Shown piece by piece: positions 12,860 to 23,829 of a stretch of 64,000 nt of DNA. The position numbers and the translations under genes were made by a program. The notes beneath the pieces were generated by a model. That model had not been told where the DNA came from and ran no database searches. It was given only the letters and a program-made list of their open reading frames with translations. The stretch covers positions 52,484,180-52,548,179 of the forward strand of contig CM040741.1 of NCBI GenBank assembly GCA_022829145.1, in the 5' to 3' direction. The stretch's first letter is position 1. Each line of letters begins with the position of its first letter. Source of the stretch: Albula goreensis. Taxonomy: Eukaryota > Chordata > Actinopteri > Albuliformes > Albulidae.

Positions 12860-15257
12860 TTAGGAACAATATCTCCTGACTTTGGGCCCACATTCATTCA
12901 TTCTTTCTCCCAGTAGAATATGGTACATTGCAAAGCTTTGCTTTACAGAACCAAAGTTATCACTACCCCCCCCCACCCTTCCCTCTTAGTGTGTGATTTG
13001 TTCACTTACCTGCCACATACTGTTGTGTCAAATTGATTTTTCCACAATTACTTTGACTTTTTCTCACCTCTATCTCAAAAGATATCCCAATACAGAAAAC
13101 ATATTCCCTCAAGAAAAGTCATGCGTGGCAATGTGGGGTGCATAAAGAATAAATAAATGAATTAACAAATTGAATATATCAGCAGAATTTAAAAACATAT
13201 ATTGCAAATATACAACATGTATTTCAATGTTTGTATTAATATGCTGTTCAGAATATATTTACATTTTCATACTTGTACAAATTTCACAAAAAATTTGAAA
13301 TGTACAATTGCAACTGTAGGCCCATCTCATTGCAAAAACATCCCTACTTAGTTTGGAAGGACTGTGCGGTGGCAAATGTAATTTCTCCTTTTTTTGTAGT
13401 GTACAACTACAATATACTCACAAAATGGCAGGACTTGACTAAACCCCCCAACCCTGTCCAAAGCGGAGGAGATGCCAGTGCTGGCTATTAGTGCTGCTCT
13501 TCAGGAATCCCTCACAGTGACAACAAAAGCACAATCTAGATGAAATCAAAAGGCCAAAATACTCCACCGCATCCCATACAAGGGCCTCAACCTGCTTCTC
13601 ATTCAATTAGAATACTGCCATGACTTGAATATGGGAATAACCAAGTGACCCTATGACTGATGAAGACTCTAATCCCACTTGTAATATTACAGACAGATAC
13701 AGACATGCAGAAGTAGGAAGAACCTTCTCCCTAGCATTTATAATGCTCTGCAATGTGCCATTTTATATCATAATAATCCTTCACTCATGATGAGTACTTG
13801 GCTGGATACGGCACTCTTACTTTAATCTGTAATTTCAGTGTAAAACTGGGTCAATCTTCCTTTTCTCTTTGGAATTTCATAGCTTCAGTGCTCACTTCAA
13901 GGTAGTGAACTGACTGATTTTTGAATTTTGCATTTTCTATTACATTAATTTTCATTACTAATTCTGAAAAACCTGTGTTTTATCTTGCATTAGTTTGACC
14001 TCTTATTTTTGGGATAGCTAAATGGCTATCATTAAATAGCTCTAAAACACTCTCATTTCCTTTCATTTTTGTTTTACGGAATGAATGCAAAAGGAATTGC
14101 TTGACTCCTACCTTGAGATATACCTTTAACTTTTTAAGCTGTTATCATCCCTGTATTTGCATGGTTTGCAAGAAGGATCCAGCCAGCCGCACAGTGAGCA
14201 GTTGGCTCTGTATCTGGATCTGTCTGAACTCATAAAAAGCAAGGGCTACTTGTGTTGTGGCAGTGTGGGTGACAGTGACCAGCGGCTCTACTTTGGAGGG
14301 CTCCACAGCTCTGCAGAAGATAACATGGGAGATGGATACAGAGGAACATTGCTCTTCCCCATCTAATGTCCTAGTGTCCCTCAGAGTCAAATGAGCTTCA
14401 CTCTAGTGCTATTAGTTATGAGTCTGAAGACGATACATTTTAAATTCATGTGCCTGGGGAAAGTACAAGGAAGCTCAGGAGGTGGACGCTGTTCTCATTG
14501 CCTTATGAAGCGACCGGCATGCATTGCACAAGAGTTTATTTGTTCCTCTTGCAGTGGAAGTTTTCTCCTCAGAGTTGGATGCACTTGACTCTGGCTGTAA
14601 GCCATGATTGTTTTGTTGTATAGATACATCTTTAGATACGTAGATACATGTTAGGGAAGGTGATTGCTGCTCCCCGTCTCACATCTCCCCTTGCCCGGTG
14701 AAACAGCTAACAGTTGAAGTGGGACAATTGCACTTCTGCAGCCTTTTATTTTTTCAGTGGTATCTGCTTTTAGGACAGCTGTTCAATATACCCGGCCATC
14801 CTATTGGTTCATCTGTTCTGTATGGATTTCTCACCTGGTGATCTCAGTGTCTCCTGGAACTTAATCCTTAATGTTCCCAAAATGATGCAAGACTCCCTTT
14901 TGTAACCAGGTCAATGAGCTTGATGCCCTCTCTCCTGAGTCGGTCACTGGGTGGCATGCTTCTAAGGTCATGTGAGAGACCTAAAGGACATTTCCTGTAG
15001 GACTCACAGAGTGCGTCATGCCAACTATCTGTTTTTTGTTTTTTGGACAGTGCTTGCGGTCTCCCTCTGACCAAACAGAGGCTGTCATATTGCCTGGTTG
15101 AGGCTACTGCCTCACGCATATGAGCGCTGGCCTTACACATTATATATATTTTGTCAAATTCAGGACACATTATGACAACTGCAGCCATTGGGAACAGTAT
15201 GACCCTCTGTACTGTAGCGAAGAACATTTTCAGAGGCCACGGATAGAACTGTTACAG

Positions 15258-15345
15258 CCAACTTTACCTAGCACCAGACCACCATACTGTACTGTACTCA
15301 ACATCAGTCCACTATGACCTACTGTACTTAATACCAGCCCAACAC
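15258..15345. repeat. Short degenerate direct repeat (~30 bp period)
   Basis: Two and a bit units can be seen: CACCAGACCACCATACTGTA..., CATCAGTCCACTATGACCTA... and ACCAGCCCAACAC. Spacing is about 30-36 bp and divergence is high. Confidence 0.5.
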
Positions 15346-17723
15346 ACCCAAGATAAGGACAACAACAGAGCTATGATTCACTATTTCGGGTGTCTCTTCA
15401 GCTGGGCTCATTAAAATGCATGAGCTGCAGGTGTGTGTTCGCCTACGGCATTAATGATTAGCACACCTGTCCATTCTCTCTAAAGCCATGTGGGACTCTA
15501 CAGGGTGGATGCAGCAGGCAGTAAGTGACCTATCGAGAGACTGACTTTGTGGTTCTAGGCACTCAGTGATCTGGTTCTCATCATCTTGGGGTGAGCCGTT
15601 TGATGACATTGACTTTTGAGCTGTCTGTCAAGATACGCACATGCATTAATAAATAAATAAATATCCCCTTTTAGATCTCCCAAGGTTTGTTCTGACTGCA
15701 TTTAAACTGTGAATTGTAACATAAATGCATATAGCTCTATCTGGGGGCCTTGTGAATGGAGTGAAAGTTCTCTGTTCAGGGGAAAAAGGTAATACAATAT
15801 TTTCAATGTCACAAGAGAACAAGTAGGGAGAAAAAAAAAAACAGAGAAAAACAAAAGCATTGGTCTGGGAATGCTTTGGCTGAAAAACAACATTGTTCTC
15901 TTTATTGCCTCAATGCTCAAAGGTTCAGATTCTTCAAAGCTGAGAGACAAGAAAGTGATGTTTGGCATCGGTGAGGTGAGAAGACTCATTGGATCGGGCA
16001 GATAACTTTCTCTGTGGGGATATTTTTTAAAAAAGAGGTATCAAGACTCACTAACTGGCTCTGGGCATAAATGCGACAGTGGTGAAATGTCTTCATTTTG
16101 ATTAACGTTATGATGCTGTCAAACTCCCCTGTGCAGGTTTAAAGCTGCAGGAGTTGGGAGTATGGCTTTGATTAATACAGCGCAGGCTGACGGACCCCCT
16201 CATGCTCTCAGATCATTGTCTTATACACACACTCCCCGCTGCTCATTTGTCTGTTAAAGACTCACCTAACTTCTGAAGTGTCTTGAGGTTAGTCCCTCAA
16301 CAGCAAAGGGACATAAGAATGCCGAGGCGTATCCAGCATTCTCATAATGGGGGGGACGAAGCTGTTAGTAGCTCACTGTTCACTGACTCTTTGTATACTT
16401 GACCCACACAAACATGAATGCTATAACTAGCCTAGCAAACATGCAATAAAATGCGTCTCAAGATATCCGCACAAACAGGGAATTGTTTAGGCTATACATT
16501 ATTTTTAGACATTTCTCTAATGCCCCTGTGAATGAATGCGTGTGTAGGTGTATGTATATGTATGTGAGTATGTGTAAGTGCAAGTTGGGTGTATCACAGT
16601 TGGAGCATTTTTAGACACGTATCTTCCGTGAGAAACATTTTGTTTTTCATCAAAGACATTCACAACTGATGGAAAGCATGCCATCCAAAATCCCCTCATC
16701 CCCCACTGCATACAGGGCATGCATTGTTCCACCTTGAGTAAAATAGGAGCATCTGATTTTGAAGCTGGACACAGAATGCATATCGATGCTTCACTTTGGG
16801 CTTATGGATCTGAAGGGTGTCTTCCTAACAGATCAGAGATCAGTGCCTGTCTGCTATATGACAACAGGAAAAGGACTCTGCTTCTGCAGCCTTCTATTTA
16901 TAGACCCTGGCTTTTTTTGGATTGTGCTGACTGATTTGGATTATAGCATTTCTAACAAACCTAAGTATCATTACCATGTACACCAGCTGCACATGGAGTC
17001 CACTTTTCTTGTCTGTTTTTATCTTTTTTTCTGTACTTTTAACTATCTAAATGGATTAAACTTTTTATCAGGAAAATAAATGCAAATTGCTACATATTGC
17101 TCTCTGCGGTACTTCACAGGAAAATTTGGATGGCATCCAGGTTTTTTAAAATCTTTTTTTAAAGCAGTTTTCATTCAATTGATATGATTTTGTGGGTTTA
17201 ATGTCGATCGTGTTTGATGAGATAGTTTACTAGTGACTATGTCTTGGATACCCCTTTTTTGAAATTCTGTCTCATAATAAAATCTGTACTGGCAATATTC
17301 AGCTTTACAGGGGTTTGAAAGGAAAAAAATGTACAAAAGATTTCTTGAAGATAAATTCTTAAAGGGATGCATTCTGCTGCCACCAATTTCCTCATGAGAC
17401 AATGAATCTGGCGGGCTCAGACGAGGATGTCAAACTGGGATGCATTTGGAATGTAATTAGAGTGTGAGACAAATTAAATTATGAATAATCCTGTGCCTTT
17501 GAAAGGAAACACTGCGCATAAAGGAGGATGAGGGCCCAAATGCAGGGGGTGAAAGGGGTGGAACAGGTGTGGAATCATTTCACAATGCAGCTTCTGGCCC
17601 CCTGGCGACCAAAACAATGGCGTGGGGCCCCAGAGAAGTGGTCCATCACCCCCCTCCTCTTTAACGACACACGACGCGGCCAGGCCACATACGGAACATT
17701 CTGCTACATGAGCACATTTTTGT

Positions 17724-17768
17724 CCCCCCAATCCCCCTACTCCCCTGTCCCCCCAACCTCCCCTCCCC
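17724..17768 (-). promoter_or_regulatory. G-quadruplex-type motif on the brinp1 sense strand
   Basis: On the minus strand there are six or more runs of at least four G, including GGGGAGGGGAGG, GGGGGG, GGGG, GGGGG and GGGGGG, with spacers of one to four bases. This fits the canonical four-run motif many times over. It lies 200-245 nt into the intron after coding exon 3, so the pre-mRNA itself would carry it. Confidence 0.6.
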
Positions 17769-17902
17769 ACACACTGAGTCAGCAAGCCATTGTCGAGTCA
17801 GTTTAATTTCTCTGTGCTTGACTCACTGCCAAAAAGCCTTTTCCAACCTGTCACTCAAGGCAACAAGAAGGTAGGAAGATGGGCAAGAGAACTTGAGGAT
17901 GT

Positions 17903-17925
17903 GGGGGAGGGGGTGGTGGGCTGGG
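17903..17925 (+). promoter_or_regulatory. G-quadruplex-type motif on the template strand
   Basis: The plus strand carries GGGGGAGGGGGTGGTGGG then CTGGG: four G runs with spacers of one to four bases. It begins about 43 nt beyond the exon 3 donor and on the strand opposite to the nearby sense-strand motif. Confidence 0.5.
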
Positions 17926-17967
17926 TGCAGCCACACTGAGGGGCGAGGTGCAGGATGGTATGATTAC

Positions 17968-18137
17968 CTTGATGGCATTGGTGGAAATTTGGATCTCGTG
18001 AAGCTTCCTCATGGTCCCGTCGCGGTCGATGAAATAGGATGACGCCAGTTGGTGTAGGGCTTCTACGCTCTGTGTTGTGTTCACCATCTTCCTGTCCAAC
18101 TTATTCTTTGCCATGTACATGGTCAGGGCCTCCTCAC
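17968..18137 (-). CDS. brinp1: brinp1 coding exon 3 (MACPF-type domain, continued)
   Basis: The exon completes Gly137 and encodes residues 138-193: EEALTMYM, then [37 protein letters not shown] and finally NAIK. An N-glycosylation sequon NTT sits at residues 156-158; a sequon at the equivalent place (NAT) is what I remember from mammalian BRINP1, so it is probably used. Acceptor is GCCTTAG|GTGAGG and donor is ATCAAG|GTAATC on the minus strand. The 170-nt length (2 + 168) ends in phase 0. The acceptor is followed directly by GTGAGG, which resembles a donor itself but must be coding (Gly-Glu) to keep the BRINP1 reading. Two G-rich motifs on opposite strands follow within about 250 nt of the donor. 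Confidence 0.97.
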
Positions 18138-20570
18138 CTAAGGCAAAGCACAAAAAACTTCATGCTGCAGCAAAACCCCAAGGTTAGCTATCGATAATTG
18201 TAAGCACACACCAAAATGTCCTGGGGATAGATTCAGACAATGTTTTTCCTTTAAAAAGTTTATCTCATAAATTAAATTTGGAGAGCTGACTTCAATGACC
18301 ACAGAACTTGCAAAACTTTGTCCTTACAGGCAAATATTAACACTTGTCTTTAACAGCAAGTCTAAACAAAGGACAGATGTTAAATGAAACCCATCCCCAA
18401 TCTCACATTATTTTCACATAAATAATGCAGAAGAAACTCCCTTGGTGCGTTACCATTAAAACCTAACAACAACAGATATAATATCATGCATGGCACTAAG
18501 CAGGGAAAGAATTTACAGCAATTTATTACCCAGGACATACAAGCAGGGCTTGCTTGTTACAGATTGTAAATGTAGCAGATAATTGGCAATTTGAAAAGAC
18601 TGTACATTAAAATAGGTAATAAATAAAATACACAGTGCTCATATTAATGTGCAGTCTCGAAATAACCGTTAGCCTTGCAGCTGCTGCAAAGGAATACAAA
18701 GCACAAGCTGCTGTCTGTACTGTCATGTTAAATGGACATTCTTATCAGTGTTACATCATCTCTTGTCAAATATTGTAAACACTGTCTCTGCATCTGGATG
18801 TACTGCCAACACTGGACTGATCATGTTTGCCTCATTTCTGTGTGTCTGTATTACATTACACATACAGTATGTGTGTGTACCACTTGGAGGTAAAATTATG
18901 GGTGACTATCTGAATTATCTCCTGCTGAGTTTATTTAATTTTGATTTTATGACTGTATTGACAACCTCATTGTGTACATTGGTCTGTGCATGTTCCTAAA
19001 CTTAAAAGGTCAAATGTTGAATTTGTCAAAAACCAAGGTGAGAGATGTATGATGGATTTTGTGCAGAGAAAAATGACCAGTACCTGACAGTGAAAGACTG
19101 CTAAAGTCAAAGAAAACCTTTTAACATTGCTGACAAATGTAATTTTCTCATGAAAAGTGCATGTGAAGGGTGAGTTGTAGTCATAGAATACTGTCATTTA
19201 TGTTTTTTTTTTATTGGTTTGCAATTTCGTAAGGCTCAGCCCAGTAATGTTTTCAGATCTGAAACTCATTTAGAGACATGTCACAGGCATTTAGAACCCC
19301 TGTGCTGTGATTGGAGATTTTGCTCTTGGCAATGCATTGTGATTGGTCACTTAACTGTTGGATCTTAAGCCCTGGGGGTGAAGTCATGGTCAGTGGCGGA
19401 TGCTCAGTTGGGGCAGCACAGCAGGCAGGCTGCCCCATTCAATCTCCTCTTTCCCCAGGGCACGGAAGGTCATTTGAACACCAAAGCCGCTCATATAACA
19501 TATAGTGAATGAGGACAATAATTTTCTGTTAACAGTAACCCTCTATAACCCCTTCACTGCATCGTTAATAATGTGTTATGGATCAGACCTACAGCAAGAG
19601 GGAAGAAAGCTATTTCATGCTGGCAAAAAGAGTATGTAGTTTTACCATATTTTACCCTTCAGACCATGCTAGGAAATAGAAAATGTCCAATATCATATTC
19701 TTTTTGTTTAATTTCAAGAAATGTAGGCACCATAAATATCTGTTGAATCTCTGAGGAGTGTTTTAATTTTCCTCCACCTAATGTCATAAGTGAAAAGACA
19801 AACAACTTGAAACAAATTAAATTGACAAAAGAGGGACAGATTAAATTCAAAGGATGTGAAAAATATCACTTTTTCTGATGCCAACAACCTTCATACTTTC
19901 AACAAGCTAAATTAATTTCTGAATCAACAAACAGTAAGACTCCTACCTTTCTCTGAGAAGAAAGATTCTGTTCTAAATAGCAAAAAAATAGACTGTAGTG
20001 TTCTCTTTATCACCCTGTTTTAGTATCAACCTGGCTAGCTACATTGGTGTTATTGACTTTGGTAGATAGGGGTCGCACATTTTTAGACTAATTACTGAGA
20101 GAAAATGAAAACCTTTTTATTGAATAATGATACATCACTGTGCCTGCCTCAGAGCACCGGATCCAAGCAATCCATTTGAAGATATCATGATGAATGTAAT
20201 TTCTAATAAAGTGACAACACCGAGCTCCATGGCTGATAAAAATGTCATATAATATTCAGTGTGGGCACACTTCATCAATTCATAAAATTGTGATTATGGT
20301 CCTGGAGGCCTCTCTGGAAATCAAAAAGATTTTCTCAAAACATGCAGCAAAGCATAGCAGCAGTTTACTTTGCATTACATATTAAGCCTTTTCTGAGATT
20401 AATGTGAACAGAAAAAGACATGGGAAACACTAGAAGAAAAAGAAAAGGACCACCAGAAATGTACTTTAGAAAAGTGACGGCATGGAGAGGGGGCCTTCAA
20501 TGAAAGCTAACTTAAATCAACCTTAGAACCTTTGGCACCTACATTACCATGCACAGTACCACAGTGACCT

Positions 20571-20790
20571 GGGATGCGTTTACCAAAAGCATCATTGTCT
20601 AACTATGGTTACAATAGTTAGACAACTGTAGCTGTCTAACATTATGAGAACTGTAGCTAGCAGTTTTGCTGTTTCTGAAAACTGTAGGTCCAACGATCGT
20701 TCGCAACCACCGTTGTAAAGTTGTGTGGTTGGAACGACTGCTCTGGAGCAGTAATTACAAGTGTAGTTCCTTGTTAATGTCGTACAGACA
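20571..20790 (+). mobile_element. PIF/Harbinger-like MITE, one end visible
   Basis: The left end GGGATGCGTTTACCAAAAGC closely resembles the terminal repeats (GGGxGCGTTTCCCAAAAGCA type) of Harbinger-derived MITEs that are abundant in fish genomes. Inside is a perfect 12-bp inverted repeat (20595-20606 with 20614-20625, 7-nt loop) and a TCGTTCGCAACCACC stretch also typical of such elements. I did not find the matching right terminus, so the right border is approximate and the copy is probably truncated or strongly diverged. Confidence 0.5.
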
Positions 20791-21094
20791 CGACACAGGT
20801 GATTTTTTTAGCTGTTGTTAGTAAAGCTGCATTAAATGAGACTATTGTTGTCAGCAAATCTGTTAGTTATAACAAGATCTTGTTGATGAAGCAGGTCTGT
20901 GTTTATAGGTGTCATATTTATTACAGATCGTAACGTCCATTTAGGCTACGTGTATTCCAATATGATTTGTCTTGGCAATAACCAACTAATTTGTCAAAAC
21001 AAATATAAATCAACAGTGAAGGTGAAGTAAACTTTACCATATATCAATTAAGTTTAAATGTCTCACTCAGGGATGCAAAATTGATACTAGGAAA

Positions 21095-21150
21095 CAGTCG
21101 GAATTGAACCTTCCGATGCACACCTCAACTGCCCTACCTACTGAGCCAAC
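21095..21150 (-). mobile_element. tRNA-derived (SINE head or tRNA-like) fragment
   Basis: On the minus strand the sequence contains a good polymerase III A box (TGGCTCAGTAGG) and a perfect B box (GGTTCAATTCC). The B box sits in a T-arm-like stem: TCGGAA pairs with TTCCGA. There is no complementary acceptor stem, so it is not a functional tRNA gene by eye. It is best read as the head of a tRNA-derived SINE or a decayed tRNA pseudogene. Confidence 0.55.
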
Positions 21151-21363
21151 ATTAAATGTTAGCATACCAACAACTTGAGGATGTAGACAGTGAACCACAC
21201 ATATAAAGACCAAATGTTTTGCCATAAATTAACATGCATACATTGGTTGCAATTTGATATGCTTAAAACATTCAGTGATCATCACTGTCTTTCTTCTTGA
21301 CACTCCCTGAGTTTAGGAACTGGTCGCAGTATTTTGAGAAAGTGAAACACTCTAAATGCTGAG

Positions 21364-22057
21364 CAGTGACGTGTGGTCAGGGGAGGCAGGTGAGGCAGTG
21401 CCTCACCAGCCATCATGGAAAGAAAGAAAATATATAATAATAAAATAATTTAAATTGTTATATTCACAGTTTGTACTAAAAAATATTTGCTGAGTCATGA
21501 ATTTTCTTAATTTCCCATTCAAATTAATCATGTAGTTCAAACTGCGCTGGCTGCTAAGCGGAGAGGCATGTTGTACAACCAATAAAATGGTTTAAACACA
21601 TTTAATATGTAAACTGATTTTCAATAATTTGCTTATGTATATAATGTAGTGCTTTTTGTCTCAACTGTGTTTGTGTAACGTGTTTCGTGTGCTGAGCGAT
21701 TTAAAAACGGCAGAGAACAGGTTGGAGGTGAACAGTTCTGTTGATGGCAGGGGGTGCTCAAGATTAGTTTCTTGTCACTCCACAACTGCAAAATCCATCA
21801 TACGGTAAGCAAGTCAAGTGCAGCGTAGATTATTAGAGACAGAGATTATTTTTTCCTCTCATCCCGACTTTTGGGACACTAAAACAGTTTTCTCAAGTGG
21901 ACTTTCAATCGAAGCAGGAGATAATAACTAAAGGAAGACCAACGCTGGAGCTGAAAGGATTGCTTGTATGTGTAAAGGATGCTCCACTGCTGTCAATCTA
22001 TGCATCTATTTAAATCTGATTCTGATGACGCATTGCCAGCTATGAAGGACGTCACTG
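21364..22057 (+). mobile_element. hAT-type non-autonomous DNA transposon with perfect 8-bp TSD
   Basis: The element starts CAGTGACGTG and ends ACGTCACTG, giving short terminal inverted repeats of the CAGTG type usual for hAT elements. It is flanked on both sides by the identical octamer ATGCTGAG (21356-21363 and 22058-22065), the 8-bp target-site duplication expected for hAT transposition. Its 694-bp body begins with a G-rich stretch followed by TGAGGCAGTGCCTCACC, itself a small palindrome. It carries a short open frame (about 21840-22013) with DFQSKQEII and KGRPTLELKGL, which resembles the N-terminal part of ZMYM-like hAT transposases. It therefore looks like an internally deleted derivative of an autonomous hAT element. 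The family resemblance is from memory; the TSD and TIR are directly visible. Confidence 0.88.
21846..22013 (+). pseudogene. Transposase N-terminal fragment inside the hAT element
   Basis: An open frame ending in TAA at 22011-22013 reads through PTFGTLKQFSQVDFQSKQ, then EIITKGRPTLELKGLL, to LLSIYASI. The pattern DFQ-x-K-x-EII-x-x-GRPT-x-x-L-x-GL resembles the beginning of hAT transposases related to vertebrate ZMYM/zinc-finger MYM proteins. No ATG starts it in frame nearby and nothing of the catalytic or dimerisation regions follows, so it cannot encode a working transposase. It probably represents one leftover coding exon of the parent element. Confidence 0.5.
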
Positions 22058-23189
22058 ATGCTGAGTCATGTAATTAATTAATCATGTAGTTCTGGGGTTT
22101 GTACAACCATGGTTCCCATTTGCATTGTACTCACTATGTTTTTGGGGAACATTAGTTAGTTTTCTAAAAATGATGAGTTATTCATCATTGTTTCATGGAC
22201 TGCTGTAACTGTTAAATAGTGTGCATATGCATTAGTAGTCTGTTTTAAAGAGGCATTATTTTTCTGATGAGATTTATTGCATTATAAAAGAGTGGGATTT
22301 ATATTTACAGACCCCGCACAGAGAAGGAAATCATCCGACAGAAAGCAAACATTTCAAATTACTCAGAATGTTCGAAAAGTGTTCCTGACTATACTTTTAG
22401 ACGTAGACATGCACGCTCAAAAACGTATCCATAGACACACAAACACATATCCATGCCTTTTGTGGATCTGATAGACTGGTGTGTTTGTATATCAGAGACA
22501 GACCAGAAAGTAGTAATGTTTCTGTAGGGCATGCACTCAAGAGAATATGCTGGCAGAGAGCAGTGTCTTCTCTTTGCGTCTTTATTGCTTGAAATGTAAT
22601 AGCTGCGGGCCTCCAGGCCAATGTTCACTGCACTCCTGGTTTATCAGTTCATATAATGGCATGCTCTAATGTGCAACTAAAAGATTAGGTTGAGTGACTT
22701 CTGAGCCATAACTCTTTCAAATGCCCTGGAGGTGAAAAATAAATCTGGTCGTTCTTATTTTCTCAGGAAGCAAACTGCCAACCAAATCCATCTAAGTCAA
22801 CACTCTTTTTATTGTAAATCCTATTTTACTATCCATCAGGGATGGAGAACAATTGATCAAAAAAATAGAAATAAAAATATGAGCATCCATACTGATTTTT
22901 AATATATAGGCAAAAGTAGATCATATTATTATCTTAATATTGAATTTCCAAAAGCCATAATTAGAGCATCAGGAAGAATCACCTTGGAGGCTTGTAGCTA
23001 TGCAATAATGCAACTTGATCCATTTCAAAATGCTTAGATGAAGGCTCTCTCTATTAATGCTGCTGGCAGCTTGATGTTCACCTGAAACCTGTCTCTACAA
23101 GGAGTAAAGTTTTTCTGTTGCTGGCTGAAACCCTGAACTTCATCCTTTTATCACTGGGCACCTGAGCTGGGTGCACAGTGAATGTATAG

Positions 23190-23390
23190 CAGGGGTAGCC
23201 AATCCTGGTCCTGGAGAGCTAAATGGTGTGCTGTTTTTTTATTTTTCTCAACATTTAAATGATCAGTTATCACAGTTGATTACACAGTTATCTGACCTCA
23301 CCTACATTATTGTATGTTAATTGATTGCTGATTTTTAAGGTGAAAACAAAAAACCAGCACACTATGTAGCATCCATGACCAGAGGTGTCC
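23190..23390 (+). mobile_element. Foldback dispersed repeat next to brinp1 coding exon 2
   Basis: The segment begins with CCAATCCTGGTCCTGGAGAG, a motif very common in dispersed teleost repeats. It ends with an inverted, diverged version: the reverse complement of 23344-23380 reads TGGTCATGGATGCTAC followed by GTGTGCTGG and a T-run, which aligns with 23207-23240. Central sequence (ATGATCAGTTATCACAGTTG, then TTAATTGATTGCTG) also fits the repeat as I remember it. Class is uncertain; it behaves like a non-autonomous foldback element. It lies in the intron, about 250 nt beyond the exon 2 donor. Confidence 0.6.
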
Positions 23391-23638
23391 TCTCTGATGT
23401 AAGGTATTACATTACCATAGAGAGCATAGGGGTTCTGCTAAATAATGCATTTTCAGTGAATGACTTATGTTTACTAATCAAAGATTCATTTTGTGAAGCA
23501 CAGCAGAGATATTTGATTGGTTTTCACAGACATGAGAGAGTGGCTGACAGAACAGTCTCCCAGTGGGTTCAGGAAGTCTCTTTCTTCCAGTACTAGGCCA
23601 TAGGGAGAGGGTTGTGTGGGGAAAAGGCAGAACCTCAC

Positions 23639-23829
23639 CTCCCAGGGTAGCAGAGATGAGGATGTGGGTGCCATACTTCTTGATGATGGTTTCAATGAAC
23701 TGCTGGGTGGAGGGGCGTCGCCCCAGCATGCGCACGCTGCGCTGGAACTCTGGCATCAGCGGAACCGGGTTTCGGATCAGGTCCCGCCTCTCGATGGCAG
23801 TGTTCCTCACCTTCCAACGCGCAAATTCT
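23639..23829 (-). CDS. brinp1: brinp1 coding exon 2 (start of MACPF-type domain)
   Basis: The exon supplies the last base of Arg73, residues 74-136 and the first base of Gly137. It begins [17 protein letters not shown] and runs through [10 protein letters not shown] and [10 protein letters not shown] to [17 protein letters not shown]. The YGTH at residues 125-128 is the signature of MACPF (membrane attack complex/perforin) domains, which BRINP proteins carry without known pore-forming activity. Acceptor CCCAACAG|A and donor GGGAG|GTGAGG are both clear on the minus strand. The 191-nt length (1 + 189 + 1) joins phase 2 on the left to phase 1 on the right, so the frame stays open across both junctions. 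The sequence is more GC-rich than the surrounding intron, as expected of coding DNA. A foldback repeat lies about 250 bp downstream in the intron. Confidence 0.97.

Larger units (their letters stand above)
8466..17967 (-). other. brinp1: brinp1 intron between coding exons 3 and 4
   Basis: A 9.5-kb phase-0 intron bounded by GTAATC...TTGCAG on the minus strand. It holds G-quadruplex-type runs at 8894-8916, 12840-12859, 17724-17768 and 17903-17925, a compound AC/AG microsatellite (10137-10193), a short degenerate direct repeat (15258-15345), and long AT-rich unique sequence. No second gene was recognised on either strand. Stretches around 9060-9500 and 11100-11880 have a more balanced composition than their surroundings and may be conserved non-coding DNA, which cannot be tested here. 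Confidence 0.85.
18138..23638 (-). other. brinp1: brinp1 intron between coding exons 2 and 3
   Basis: A 5.5-kb phase-1 intron bounded by GTGAGG...CCTTAG. It is the most transposon-rich intron in the window: a Harbinger-like MITE (20571-20790), a tRNA-derived head (21095-21150), a hAT derivative with target-site duplication (21356-22065) and a foldback repeat (23190-23390). The part 18200-20500 is AT-rich unique sequence in which I see no gene. Confidence 0.85.
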
